Shown: positions 49,893-58,758 of the stretch, in pieces
How positions within the stretch are numbered: position 1 is the first letter of the stretch
Layout: the number at the start of each line of letters is the position of its first letter
Assembly (NCBI GenBank): GCA_020630495.1
Contig: JAHDBH010000002.1
Coordinates: 3,273-67,272 of the forward strand
DNA: 64,000 nucleotides
Source of the DNA: Saprospiraceae bacterium
Lineage (GTDB): Bacteria > Bacteroidota > Bacteroidia > Chitinophagales > Saprospiraceae
Reading direction: 5' to 3'
Program-made: the position numbers and the translations under genes
The notes under the pieces: generated by a model
What the model was told of the DNA's origin: nothing
Databases searched by the model: none
The model's input: the letters and a program-made list of their open reading frames with translations, nothing else

Positions 49893-50411
49893 ATGGCGCT
49901 CATCCGTAGCATCAGGGGTATCACTCCTACTATCCACGATAGCTGCTGGCTAGCGGAGTCGGCTACTATCATAGGTGATGTACTGATAGGCGAGCAATGC
50001 AGTATCTGGTACCATACCGTGCTGCGCGGAGATGTGTGCACTATCACTATGGGTAATCGATGTAATATCCAAGATGGAACTATCATACATGGCACACTAG
50101 ATGAATCATCTACCACACTCGCTGATGATGTGTCTATAGGTCATGGCGCCATATTACACGGCTGCTACATAGATCATCATGCGCTCATAGGTATGCGTGC
50201 CACTGTACTTGATCATGTGCACATAGAACCCTATGTGATCGTCGCAGCAGGAGCACTAGTGCCATCAGGAAAGCGTCTAGAGAGTGGGTGGATATATGCA
50301 GGCCTTCCGGCCAAAAAATGGAAAAAAGTAACAGAAGTGCAAAAAGAGAAATTGCTCTACGACACGCCAAAACGATACGTAAAGTATAGCGATTGGTATC
50401 GTGATCTATAG
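49893..50411 (+). CDS. Gamma-class carbonic anhydrase-like protein (left-handed beta helix)
   Basis: Hexapeptide repeats; CSIWYHTVLRGDVCTITMGNRCNIQDGTIIHG; SIGHGAILHGCYI. Confidence 0.92.
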   Translation: MALIRSIRGITPTIHDSCWLAESATIIGDVLIGEQCSIWYHTVLRGDVCTITMGNRCNIQDGTIIHGTLDESSTTLADDVSIGHGAILHGCYIDHHALIGMRATVLDHVHIEPYVIVAAGALVPSGKRLESGWIYAGLPAKKWKKVTEVQKEKLLYDTPKRYVKYSDWYRDL

Positions 50412-50557
50412 TCCAACGCTAGCCTGAGATAAATAGCCTATGCATAGGTGGATTATAAATAAATAGCAGAGCAGCCACATATATACACTCAGCATGCGAC
50501 CAAGATAAATCATCTATTGACAAAACTCCTTGTATCGCTGCGCTGTACTATAATATG

Positions 50558-50590
50558 AAAGGGCCAGTGCCTGTGCGGCCCTGACCCTTT
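50558..50590 (-). terminator. Candidate terminator/hairpin downstream of 50665 gene
   Basis: AAAGGGCCAG ... CTGACCCTTT; weak T tract. Confidence 0.4.
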
Positions 50591-50664
50591 GCGTAAGGAA
50601 TGAAACTTTAGCGCAGATAGAATATAAGATCATCGCTAAAAGCGCAATCAATATACTTCTCTAC

Positions 50665-50994
50665 TTATAACTGGCGTAGCTTGACTGGTAATACATATAC
50701 CGTATTTACCTGCATGTCGTGATTGACAAGTTTCTTGTAATTAAGCGATCGCTTCACAAATTTATCTAGCTCCTCACTAGAGGTCTTGAGGACTACGATT
50801 TCTGACTCAGAAGTTATCATAAAGCTGATACGTACTTCTGTATCGCTGCCCACTAAGTCAGTCGGAAAGTCCTGCAGATAATTACTTAGCTGTTCGTAGA
50901 CTTCTGGTTTTTTGGTCGGAGATTCTGATGCAAAGGTCACCTGTAGAGTAAAGGCAAGAAGCAGGACGAGTGTGGATTTCAAGAGAGTTTTCAT
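50665..50994 (-). CDS. Small secreted protein, TonB-C-terminus-like, hypothetical
   Basis: Signal peptide; EVRISFMITSESEIVVLKTSSEELDKFVKRSLNYKKL...VYVLPVKLRQL. Confidence 0.7.
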   Translation of the reverse strand: MKTLLKSTLVLLLAFTLQVTFASESPTKKPEVYEQLSNYLQDFPTDLVGSDTEVRISFMITSESEIVVLKTSSEELDKFVKRSLNYKKLVNHDMQVNTVYVLPVKLRQL

Positions 50995-51052
50995 AAGGAA
51001 ATAAATTAATGATTAGGTTAAATAATGGTTTTTAAAAAATCTGTGTACGGTA

Positions 51053-51107
51053 AAGTGCATAAACATCCCAGGAGCAACGAGACCACTCCTCATATCTAAA
51101 TGCACTT
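51053..51107. repeat. Nested inverted repeat
   Basis: AAGTGCAT(51053-51060) enclosing AGGAG...CTCCT and closing with ATGCACTT(51100-51107). Confidence 0.5.
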
Positions 51108-51120
51108 GTAACATCGCGGA

Positions 51121-51162
51121 GATCAATACCGCTACTTGTCTACAATCACAAGTAGCTTGATC
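51121..51162. repeat. Long hairpin
   Basis: GATCAA-TACC-GCTACTTGT-CTACAATC-ACAAGTAGC-TTGATC; 15 bp with a 4-nt bulge. Confidence 0.6.
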
Positions 51163-51177
51163 ATCAGGCTGAGTACA

Positions 51178-51361
51178 GGGTCCCTCCGAAAATCACATTC
51201 ATGGACTGACCATTTGGACATGGTCCAAATTCAGCGAAAGTGAAATTCATCTACCGCGTTATTCCTCAGTCACTTAGCTACGGCTAAGCTCCTTCGTCAC
51301 GCCTTGTATATGATCTCCACTTATCACCGTCAGCCTCATTCAGTAATATTCGGAGGGACCC
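51178..51361. mobile_element. MITE-like element with terminal inverted repeats
   Basis: GGGTCCCTCCGAA (51178-51190) and TTCGGAGGGACCC (51349-51361), perfect 13-bp TIR; internal hairpins ATTTGGAC-ATG-GTCCAAAT and CTTAGC-TACG-GCTAAG; no ORF. Confidence 0.5.
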
Positions 51362-51561
51362 AAAAGATTGCTTGGGGTCATATCTAGCCTTTGCTAAGAA
51401 ATGTGTTTTAGGTCATAGGTTTTTTGCAATCTCGGTCAAAGAACGGACGAGAATATCTAAAAGTTACAGCCTCTCGTCTTACATTAACAAAGATTCTGAA
51501 TTCTTAGCCTGAGACGATATTATCTCGATAAACTTCTAGGACTTATCGACAGAGAGAAATA

Positions 51562-53004
51562 CTACGATGGAGCCTTTAGCCCAAGCCGATCGGCTTGATC
51601 TAGCATATATTTCCATGCAGCCTCTCGCTCATTGGGTATTACGCCATCTAGTATGGCCTCTCGTATAGCGTCCTTGATGATTCCCACTTCTCTACTAGGG
51701 CGCAAGTCAAAAGCATCCATGATGTCCTCTCCAGATATAGGTGGCTGCCAGTTGCGCATATGATCTGCTTCCTCCACTTCTTTGATCTTCTGTCGGACGA
51801 GCTGATAGTTTTCGAGATAGCGCTCTACTTTGTCTCGATTCTTGGAAGTGATATCTGATTCACAGAGCAGCATGAGATCATCAATATCCTCGCCAGCGTC
51901 AAATAGCAATCGACGTATAGCAGAATCAGTGATCTCATCTCGGCTGAGGCATATAGGTCGCTGATGGAGACGTACCATCTTCTGCACATACTTCATCTTG
52001 TGATCCAGCGGCAGACGCATGCGTCTGAAAATCTTGGGCACCCACGTGGCGCCTAGCGCTTCGTGACCGTGGAAGCTCCAGCCTGTGCGAGGATGCCATC
52101 GCTTAGTAGCTGGCTTGGCTATATCATGCAATATAGCAGACCACCTCAGCCATAGATCCATAGATCTAAAAGCGAGATTATCCAGCACCTCCAGCGTGTG
52201 ATAGAAATTGTCCTTGTGAGCTTTGCCTCCACGGACATCTACACCCTGCAGATCTGCCATCTCAGGGAATATGATTTTGAGTAGGCCTGTGTCATAGAGT
52301 AGGTGAAAGCCCACGGATGGGATAGGAGATAAGATGATCTTATTAAGCTCCGTCGTGATACGCTCCTTGGATACGATGTGAATCCTACGGCGATTCTGTT
52401 TTATAGATGCGAGGGTCTCTTGTTCTATCTTAAAACCTAGCTGCGCTGCAAATCTGATAGCTCGCATCATACGTAGGGGATCATCGCTAAATGTCTGCCC
52501 AGGCTCCAGCGGAGTGCGAATAATCTTGTCCCCGAGATCCTTGAGTCCATCAAATGGATCACTTATCGTACCGAAGTCGTGCTCATTGAGACTGACGGCT
52601 AGCGCATTGATCGTGAAGTCCCTACGATTCTGATCGTCTGTAAGAGTCCCTTGCTCCACGATGGGTTTTCTACTATCAGATCTGTAAGATTCCTTTCTGG
52701 CGCCTACAAATTCGATTTCGACGCCTTGATGCTTGATACACGCTGTACCAAATCTCTTGTATACCGTAAGTCTAGGACGTGGTCTGAGATGCTTTGTGAG
52801 CTCTTGAGCAAGCTCGACGCCGCTGCCCACACAGACCACATCCAGATCTTTGGATTCTCTACCGAGCAATCGATCTCTCACAAAGCCGCCCACCACATAG
52901 GCGGGGTAGCCCAGACTCTGAGCTGCCTTACCGATGGTCTGTAGCAGCTCTTGCTCCTCCTTATATATAGTAAATATCACGTGTGGCGAAATCTGTAACT
53001 GCAA
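51562..53004 (-). CDS. cca: CCA tRNA nucleotidyltransferase with HD domain
   Basis: VVGGFVRDRLLGRESKDLDVV; RRDFTINALA; HD-domain ILHDIAKPATKRW. Confidence 0.94.
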   Translation of the reverse strand: MQLQISPHVIFTIYKEEQELLQTIGKAAQSLGYPAYVVGGFVRDRLLGRESKDLDVVCVGSGVELAQELTKHLRPRPRLTVYKRFGTACIKHQGVEIEFVGARKESYRSDSRKPIVEQGTLTDDQNRRDFTINALAVSLNEHDFGTISDPFDGLKDLGDKIIRTPLEPGQTFSDDPLRMMRAIRFAAQLGFKIEQETLASIKQNRRRIHIVSKERITTELNKIILSPIPSVGFHLLYDTGLLKIIFPEMADLQGVDVRGGKAHKDNFYHTLEVLDNLAFRSMDLWLRWSAILHDIAKPATKRWHPRTGWSFHGHEALGATWVPKIFRRMRLPLDHKMKYVQKMVRLHQRPICLSRDEITDSAIRRLLFDAGEDIDDLMLLCESDITSKNRDKVERYLENYQLVRQKIKEVEEADHMRNWQPPISGEDIMDAFDLRPSREVGIIKDAIREAILDGVIPNEREAAWKYMLDQADRLGLKAPS

Positions 53005-53190
53005 ATCTAGGACTTATACGCATCTGAACCTCATAGCGCTCAGGCATACATGGGCAGTATATCATGGCTCTAAAGATGGTAAGCGAGACCTACTTCCGCT
53101 CTCGATATTCCTCTGACCATATAGGGAGTCTGATCAGCTGCTAAGAACGTCCATAAGCAGAAAACATAGAACCTCTCTACCTGGCAGACT

Positions 53191-54195
53191 CTATACTACT
53201 GCCGCTGATTGCAGCATACCTGTGTAGCGTGTCCGGATCTGCTCTAGAGTGTCAAAGATCTCTGCTGGCTCTGAGTGCGTCACCAGACGCGCGCGATATT
53301 CCTTCACTCCTGGAAATCCCTTGAAGTAATTGGTATAGTGCCGCCGCATTTCTAATATACCCAGCTTGGTTCCTTTCCATGTGATACTGTGCTGTAGATG
53401 CTGTGTAGCGGCGTCTACCCTCTCGTCCACTGTGGGCGGATCTAGATGCTCGCCAGTGTCGACATAGTGCTTGATCTCGCGGAAGATCCAGGGATAGCCG
53501 ATACTTGCCCTTCCTATCATGATACCGTCTACGCCATAGCGGTTTTTGTATTCTACGGCCTTGGGTCCGCTATTGATATCGCCATTGCCGATGATAGGTA
53601 TATGTATACGTGGATTTTCTTTGATCTTGCCTATCTCGGTCCAGTCGGCTTCTCCCTTGTACATCTGCTTACGGGTCCGCCCATGAATAGACAAGGCTTG
53701 TATACCCACGTCTTGTAGGCGCTCTGCTACTTCAGTGATACGTATAGTATCATCGTCCCAGCCGAGTCTGGTCTTGACAGTTACAGGAAGCGCCGTAGAG
53801 TCTACGATGACCTTGGTAAGCTTGACCATCCTGTCTATGTCTTGCAGGATTCCAGCTCCTGCCATCTTGCAGACCACTTTTTTTACGGGGCAGCCATAGT
53901 TAATATCGAGCACCTCGGGTTGGGCCTCTTCTACGATCTCGGCTGCTCTACGCATACTGTCCTCCTCTGCACCAAAGATCTGTATACCTATAGGTCTCTC
54001 CTCTGGATAGATATCGAGCTTCTGCACGCTCTTGTGCGCATCGCGGATGAGTCCTTCTACTGAGATAAATTCCGTGTACATCATGTCGCAGCCCTGCTGC
54101 TTACACAGAGCACGGAAAGGTGGATCGCTTACGTCCTCCATAGGAGCAAGCAGGAGAGGAAAATCCCCCAGATCTATGTTGGCAATTTTGGTCAT
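53191..54195 (-). CDS. dusB: tRNA-dihydrouridine synthase
   Basis: LLLAPMEDVSDPPFRALCKQQGCDMMYTEFIS; NYGCPVKKVVCKMAGAGIL; IHGRTRKQMYKGEADW. Confidence 0.95.
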   Translation of the reverse strand: MTKIANIDLGDFPLLLAPMEDVSDPPFRALCKQQGCDMMYTEFISVEGLIRDAHKSVQKLDIYPEERPIGIQIFGAEEDSMRRAAEIVEEAQPEVLDINYGCPVKKVVCKMAGAGILQDIDRMVKLTKVIVDSTALPVTVKTRLGWDDDTIRITEVAERLQDVGIQALSIHGRTRKQMYKGEADWTEIGKIKENPRIHIPIIGNGDINSGPKAVEYKNRYGVDGIMIGRASIGYPWIFREIKHYVDTGEHLDPPTVDERVDAATQHLQHSITWKGTKLGILEMRRHYTNYFKGFPGVKEYRARLVTHSEPAEIFDTLEQIRTRYTGMLQSAAVV

Positions 54196-54355
54196 GACTT
54201 TCTTGCAGAGCAGCGGGAGGAGCAGTGTTTGCTCAGCCTCGGCATGAGCACAAAGATACTGGTGCCTCAGCAGTTAATGTCAGACGATGCACGACGGTTC
54301 TTGCCTGTAAATCGATAGCTTTCTATATCTCTTTCAGGCAGTGTACTTTTACGAC

Positions 54356-55687
54356 ATGCTAGCATTAGTCATCATCATATTCGTCATCGGATACATCACG
54401 ATTGTATTTGAGCATCCTCTTCATCTAGACAAGACAGTACCTGCGTTGATCATGGGCGCTCTGTGCTGGGCTGCTGTGGCGCTAGGAGACCTAGATGTAG
54501 TGAGTCACTTACACGAGGTGGCACCGATAGAGGATGTCCTCTTGCACCACATAGGCAAGATCGCTGAGATCCTGCTTTTCCTCATAGGGGCCATGACAAT
54601 TGTAGAGCTGATAGATCTGCACAGAGGCTTTGCTGTCATCACTAATCGGATCAATACTACCAAGAAAAGCTCCATGCTCTGGCTGATATGCATCTTGGCA
54701 TTTTTTCTATCTGCGACACTTGACAATCTGGCGAGTACCATCGTCCTGGTTTCCCTATTGCGCAAGTTGGTACCTGACCGTACGGAGCGCATATGGTTTG
54801 TAAGTATGGGAGTCATCGCGGCCAATGCTGGCGGAGCTTGGTCTCCCATAGGAGATGTAACTACCACGATGCTGTGGATAGGTAAGAAGGTGACTACGAT
54901 GGGTCTGATCACTCATCTTGTCCTTCCAGCGATTGTATGCATGGTCATCCCTACGTTGATCGCTACATTCTTACCAGCATTTAAGGGACACCTTACTGTC
55001 ACCGCGCCTGACAAGGATGAAGCACTACAGACTGAGCGCTTACTGAGCAGTCGCCTGATGCTATTTCTCGGTGTGGGTGCACTGATATTTGTGCCCATCT
55101 TTAAGACTGTCACGCATCTTCCACCCTATGTGGGCATGATGCTCTCCCTTGGTGTAGTATGGCTGGCTTCGGAGTACGTACACCCAGAAGAAGACTTCAC
55201 AGCGGAGCGAAAGCACTTGTACAGTGCTCACACAGCCCTGTCGCGTATAGAACTCTCTAGTATCTTGTTTTTCCTCGGTATCCTAGTGGCCGTAGCTGCT
55301 CTCGAGAGCGTGGTCAAGATGGACAGCGAAGGTCATGCCATGGGATTCCTCATGTGGGTTGCCGAGGGTATGCGCGCCGCTATACCTAATCAAAATGCCG
55401 TCATCATCGTACTCGGATTTGTCTCCGCAGTCATAGATAATGTGCCTCTAGTGGCAGCGTCTATGGGTATGTATCCTATGGATGTATTCCCCGTAGATGA
55501 CACGCTCTGGCACTTTATCGCCTACTCAGCTGGTACGGGAGGCAGTATGCTGATCATAGGATCGGCCGCTGGCGTCGCTGCCATGGGGATGGAGCGCATT
55601 GACTTCATATGGTATTTTAAGAAGATCTCTTGGATAGCGCTGACTGGATTCCTGGCAGGTGCAGCGGTCTTCATACTACTCAACTAG
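54356..55687 (+). CDS. nhaD: Sodium:proton antiporter (NhaD family)
   Basis: Polytopic; FFLSATLDNLASTIVLVSLLRKL; GVIAANAGGAWSPIGDVTTTMLWIG; AVIDNVPLVAASMGMY. ATG at 54356 or GTG at 54341. Confidence 0.93.
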   Translation: MLALVIIIFVIGYITIVFEHPLHLDKTVPALIMGALCWAAVALGDLDVVSHLHEVAPIEDVLLHHIGKIAEILLFLIGAMTIVELIDLHRGFAVITNRINTTKKSSMLWLICILAFFLSATLDNLASTIVLVSLLRKLVPDRTERIWFVSMGVIAANAGGAWSPIGDVTTTMLWIGKKVTTMGLITHLVLPAIVCMVIPTLIATFLPAFKGHLTVTAPDKDEALQTERLLSSRLMLFLGVGALIFVPIFKTVTHLPPYVGMMLSLGVVWLASEYVHPEEDFTAERKHLYSAHTALSRIELSSILFFLGILVAVAALESVVKMDSEGHAMGFLMWVAEGMRAAIPNQNAVIIVLGFVSAVIDNVPLVAASMGMYPMDVFPVDDTLWHFIAYSAGTGGSMLIIGSAAGVAAMGMERIDFIWYFKKISWIALTGFLAGAAVFILLN

Positions 55688-55709
55688 CCATAGCTCACAC
55701 AGCCACTAG

Positions 55710-57575
55710 CTAGTATTCCAAAATATATGCTCCAGGTCCGTCGAGGATCATATGATCGGCGCCTACGGTACATGAGGCACTCTGGATGACAATCTCAGGC
55801 GTGCCTTGGCTAGCTAGGCGCTCTGAGAATCGATTCAGATCGAGGCTGTAGGGCTCTTCATTCTTATTGATCACTACCATCACCGTGTGGTCATCATCAT
55901 ATCTAAAGTATACATACACACCGTCTTTTGGCACGTAGTGCATGAGCTGTCCATGATGTATGGTGGGATGTGATTTTCGCCAGGTAAACAGCTGTCTGAC
56001 CCATTCTTGGGCTGTACTCTCTGTCTCTGACAGGCCTTTGCCTGAAAAGGCATCCCGACTATCACCCCTCCATCCACCAGGGAAATCACTGCGTATGACA
56101 CCATGACTCTCTGTCCCAGGATGCGACATGAGGATCTCTGTACCGTAGTAGACTTGTGGTACACCTCGTAGAGTCGCTGTGAGGACAAGAGCCATCTGGT
56201 AGCTGGTATAGTCTTCGTTCACTTTCGTGAAAATGCGCGTCATGTCATGATTATCAGGAAATATGACGAGGTCAGCTGGATGAGGATAGAGATGATCCTG
56301 TGCTAGGGTCTCGTAGATCTGAATGAGTCCTGTGTTCCAGCCTTCATCCTCAGTCAATGCGGCATGCATAGACATGCACACAGGAAAATCCATCTGATGG
56401 CTCAAGCACGAGTGAAAATCAAACTTGTCTCTAGCGATCTTATTGTCGCGCATCCAAAAGGCGATAGTAGATGGATCGTCTGTCCACTCTTCTCCTACAA
56501 TCGTAAATCCTGGATACTCCTTGTAGATAGCACAGGTCCACCGTCCCATAAAATCTCTATCAGGATAGCTATAGGTATCTTGCCTGATACCGCTGATACC
56601 TGAGTCCTCTATCCACCAGATGGAATTTTGGATGAGATATCTCGCCATGTAGGGATTGCGCTGATTGAGATCTGGCATGGTAGGCACAAACCATCCGTCC
56701 GTCATAGTAGTCCTATCGATCTGGGAGCGATATGGGTCAAGCAGAGTAGCCTTGCGATGTGAGGTCTGCTGATAAGGACCAGTCTGATGATTGAGCCAAT
56801 CCTCAAAAGGTGGATCCCGCATCCACCAGTGCTCTGATCCACAGTGATTGGCTATCTGGTCCATGATCACTTTGATACCCATATTTCTAGCTTGAGACAC
56901 CATGTCTCTGTACTCGTCATTGCTCCCGTATCGGGGATCTACGCGGTAGTAATCTGTGGTAGCATAGCCGTGGTAGGATGCATGAGGCATATCATTTTCG
57001 AGTACAGGATTGAGCCATATGGCGGTAAATCCCATCTCACCGATATAGTCGAGATGCTCTGTGATACCTGCTATATCGCCGCCATGTCGTCCGTAGGGCT
57101 CTGCACGATGGAGACTATCAGCCATGTCAGCAAATTCATCATTACGTGGATCCCCATTGGCAAATCTATCTGGCGTGATGAGATAGAGTGCATCACTTTG
57201 ATCAAAGCCTTGGATCTCTGCCGCTCCTGCTCTACGAGCGCGTAGCTCATAGGAGATGCAGTCTAGCTGTCCATCTGAGGCCGTAGGACAAATATCAAAA
57301 CTACCTGGCGCTGAGGCCACTAGTGCAACATCAAGAAAAACATAATTATCGGAATCTGCCTTATGCTGCTCTAGGAGATCTACCTTATCACTGCTTATAG
57401 ACCAGGACCGCTGACCCACCTGAGGACCATGGATCATGATCTGGATCGTATCCATCTCCATACCTACCCACCAGTAAGGTGGCTCCACTATCAGTTCCTG
57501 CTGCTGCGCCGCGAGGTCTGTCATTGCTGTGACGAGTAGACATATATAGAGTATATGTAGTGCACGAGATATCAT
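55710..57575 (-). CDS. GH13 alpha-amylase family enzyme with cyclomaltodextrinase-type N-domain (SusA/neopullulanase-like)
   Basis: EPPYWWVGMEMDTIQIMIHG N-domain; catalytic motifs GIRQDTYSYPD, TIVGEEWTD, FPDNHDMTRI. Confidence 0.93.
   Translation of the reverse strand: MISRALHILYICLLVTAMTDLAAQQQELIVEPPYWWVGMEMDTIQIMIHGPQVGQRSWSISSDKVDLLEQHKADSDNYVFLDVALVASAPGSFDICPTASDGQLDCISYELRARRAGAAEIQGFDQSDALYLITPDRFANGDPRNDEFADMADSLHRAEPYGRHGGDIAGITEHLDYIGEMGFTAIWLNPVLENDMPHASYHGYATTDYYRVDPRYGSNDEYRDMVSQARNMGIKVIMDQIANHCGSEHWWMRDPPFEDWLNHQTGPYQQTSHRKATLLDPYRSQIDRTTMTDGWFVPTMPDLNQRNPYMARYLIQNSIWWIEDSGISGIRQDTYSYPDRDFMGRWTCAIYKEYPGFTIVGEEWTDDPSTIAFWMRDNKIARDKFDFHSCLSHQMDFPVCMSMHAALTEDEGWNTGLIQIYETLAQDHLYPHPADLVIFPDNHDMTRIFTKVNEDYTSYQMALVLTATLRGVPQVYYGTEILMSHPGTESHGVIRSDFPGGWRGDSRDAFSGKGLSETESTAQEWVRQLFTWRKSHPTIHHGQLMHYVPKDGVYVYFRYDDDHTVMVVINKNEEPYSLDLNRFSERLASQGTPEIVIQSASCTVGADHMILDGPGAYILEY
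56218..56235 (+). repeat. GAAA-hairpin motif copy 11
   Basis: TTCAC-TTTC-GTGAA-AATG. Confidence 0.7.
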
Positions 57576-57931
57576 AGTTGATCGTATCTATCAGTGATGA
57601 GAAGTGTATCGCCTGCGGTGAGATCTGCACGGCGATTGGGTTGATTGTACAGTTCTATCTGATCTCCGAGCTGGTACTTGTACTCCAGCTCATCCCATGG
57701 CAGATCAAAGGTCAGAGTGACTTCGTACGCACCGCCCTGCGATGCAGGCTTCATCTCGGTAGGCTTATTCCAGTCGAGAGGTGGTTCATTTCCTAGGATT
57801 TTTGGTCGTGCCGTACTGTCCACTTGAGTACTCACATCACAGACAAAAGTGATCGTAGTCTTCTGCGTATCCTGTACGCAGGCACCTCCGAGTAATAGTA
57901 GAGCAAATAGGCAATAGTTTCTAAGCTTCAT
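57572..57931 (-). CDS. CBM20-like starch-binding small lipoprotein
   Basis: Lipobox-like LLLGGAC; KILGNEPPLDWNKPTEMKPASQGGAYEVTLTFDLPWDELEYKYQLGDQIELYNQPNRRADL; ATGA overlap with the GH13 gene. Confidence 0.7.
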   Translation of the reverse strand: MKLRNYCLFALLLLGGACVQDTQKTTITFVCDVSTQVDSTARPKILGNEPPLDWNKPTEMKPASQGGAYEVTLTFDLPWDELEYKYQLGDQIELYNQPNRRADLTAGDTLLITDRYDQL

Positions 57932-58439
57932 TTCTACGTACTACTTTATGGATCAAGTAATCAAGACTCCATCTACCACCGCCTAGCACAGCAGTGTATA
58001 CAGCCACCCACAGAAAACCCATGGCTGGCAACATAGCCCATGTGCCCTGTCCCCATTTCTGACAGAGTATAGCTACCGCCATAGTGATGATGATCAAGAC
58101 CGCATGCCAGCGTGTAAGCAATCCTACTGCCAGCAATATGCCGCCTACTGCCTCAGCATATCCCGCCATCCAGGCAAAGAACTCTGGAAAAGCTGCAAAT
58201 AACCCACCGTACTCGGCTACATCCTGAGGAAACCAATAGATGATCTCAAAAAGATCTAGCTTCCTATGGTCTGGCGTCCAGGGCATACCAAATTTGCTTG
58301 CGCCAAATTCCAGAGCGAGCAGCATACCCATGATAAACCGTGGTATGGTGAGCGTCAAGTCTATCAGCCAATTGGCAAGTGGGACTTTCGTCCAAATGTG
58401 GCTGGTGCGACCAAGTAGTATCGACAGTGTCCTTTTCAT
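57921..58439 (-). CDS. DoxX-family membrane protein
   Basis: RFIMGMLLALEFGASKFGMP; EAVGGILLAVGLLTRWHAVLIIITMAVAI. Confidence 0.82.
   Translation of the reverse strand: MKRTLSILLGRTSHIWTKVPLANWLIDLTLTIPRFIMGMLLALEFGASKFGMPWTPDHRKLDLFEIIYWFPQDVAEYGGLFAAFPEFFAWMAGYAEAVGGILLAVGLLTRWHAVLIIITMAVAILCQKWGQGTWAMLPAMGFLWVAVYTAVLGGGRWSLDYLIHKVVRRNEA
58382..58398 (+). repeat. GAAA-hairpin motif copy 12
   Basis: GGAC-TTTC-GTCC-AAATG. Confidence 0.7.
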
Positions 58440-58758
58440 TGGCTGAAAGATACGATGAGTACTTTTCTATTCTAGTGGATATGGACGATGATCCTAGTAA
58501 AGTAACTATCACCTCTCTGATTTGCTCCATGTATCTATAGCAAAGTCAACTTATGGAGCCCTTAGTTATCCATCAAGTGAAGCTTAAGGCTTGAAAGAAT
58601 ATCCATTTTCAATATAGCTGTAATCAGATGTTCTAGGATGGATCTCACCACAAGAGATCTCGCCAATGCTCAGAATATTGAAACAGGACTGACAACAAAA
58701 ACCTTGATAATCAGTTACATATAAGACCATCAGCGAATAGTACGACTAAACCAAACTC

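Noticed and set aside
50301-50320. GGCC-TTCC-GGCC-AAAAAATG in the carbonic anhydrase-like gene as a GGAA-loop variant
   Set aside because: Fits the shape (GNRA on the reverse strand) but encodes the family-conserved GLPAK peptide, so coding constraint is a sufficient explanation; not counted.
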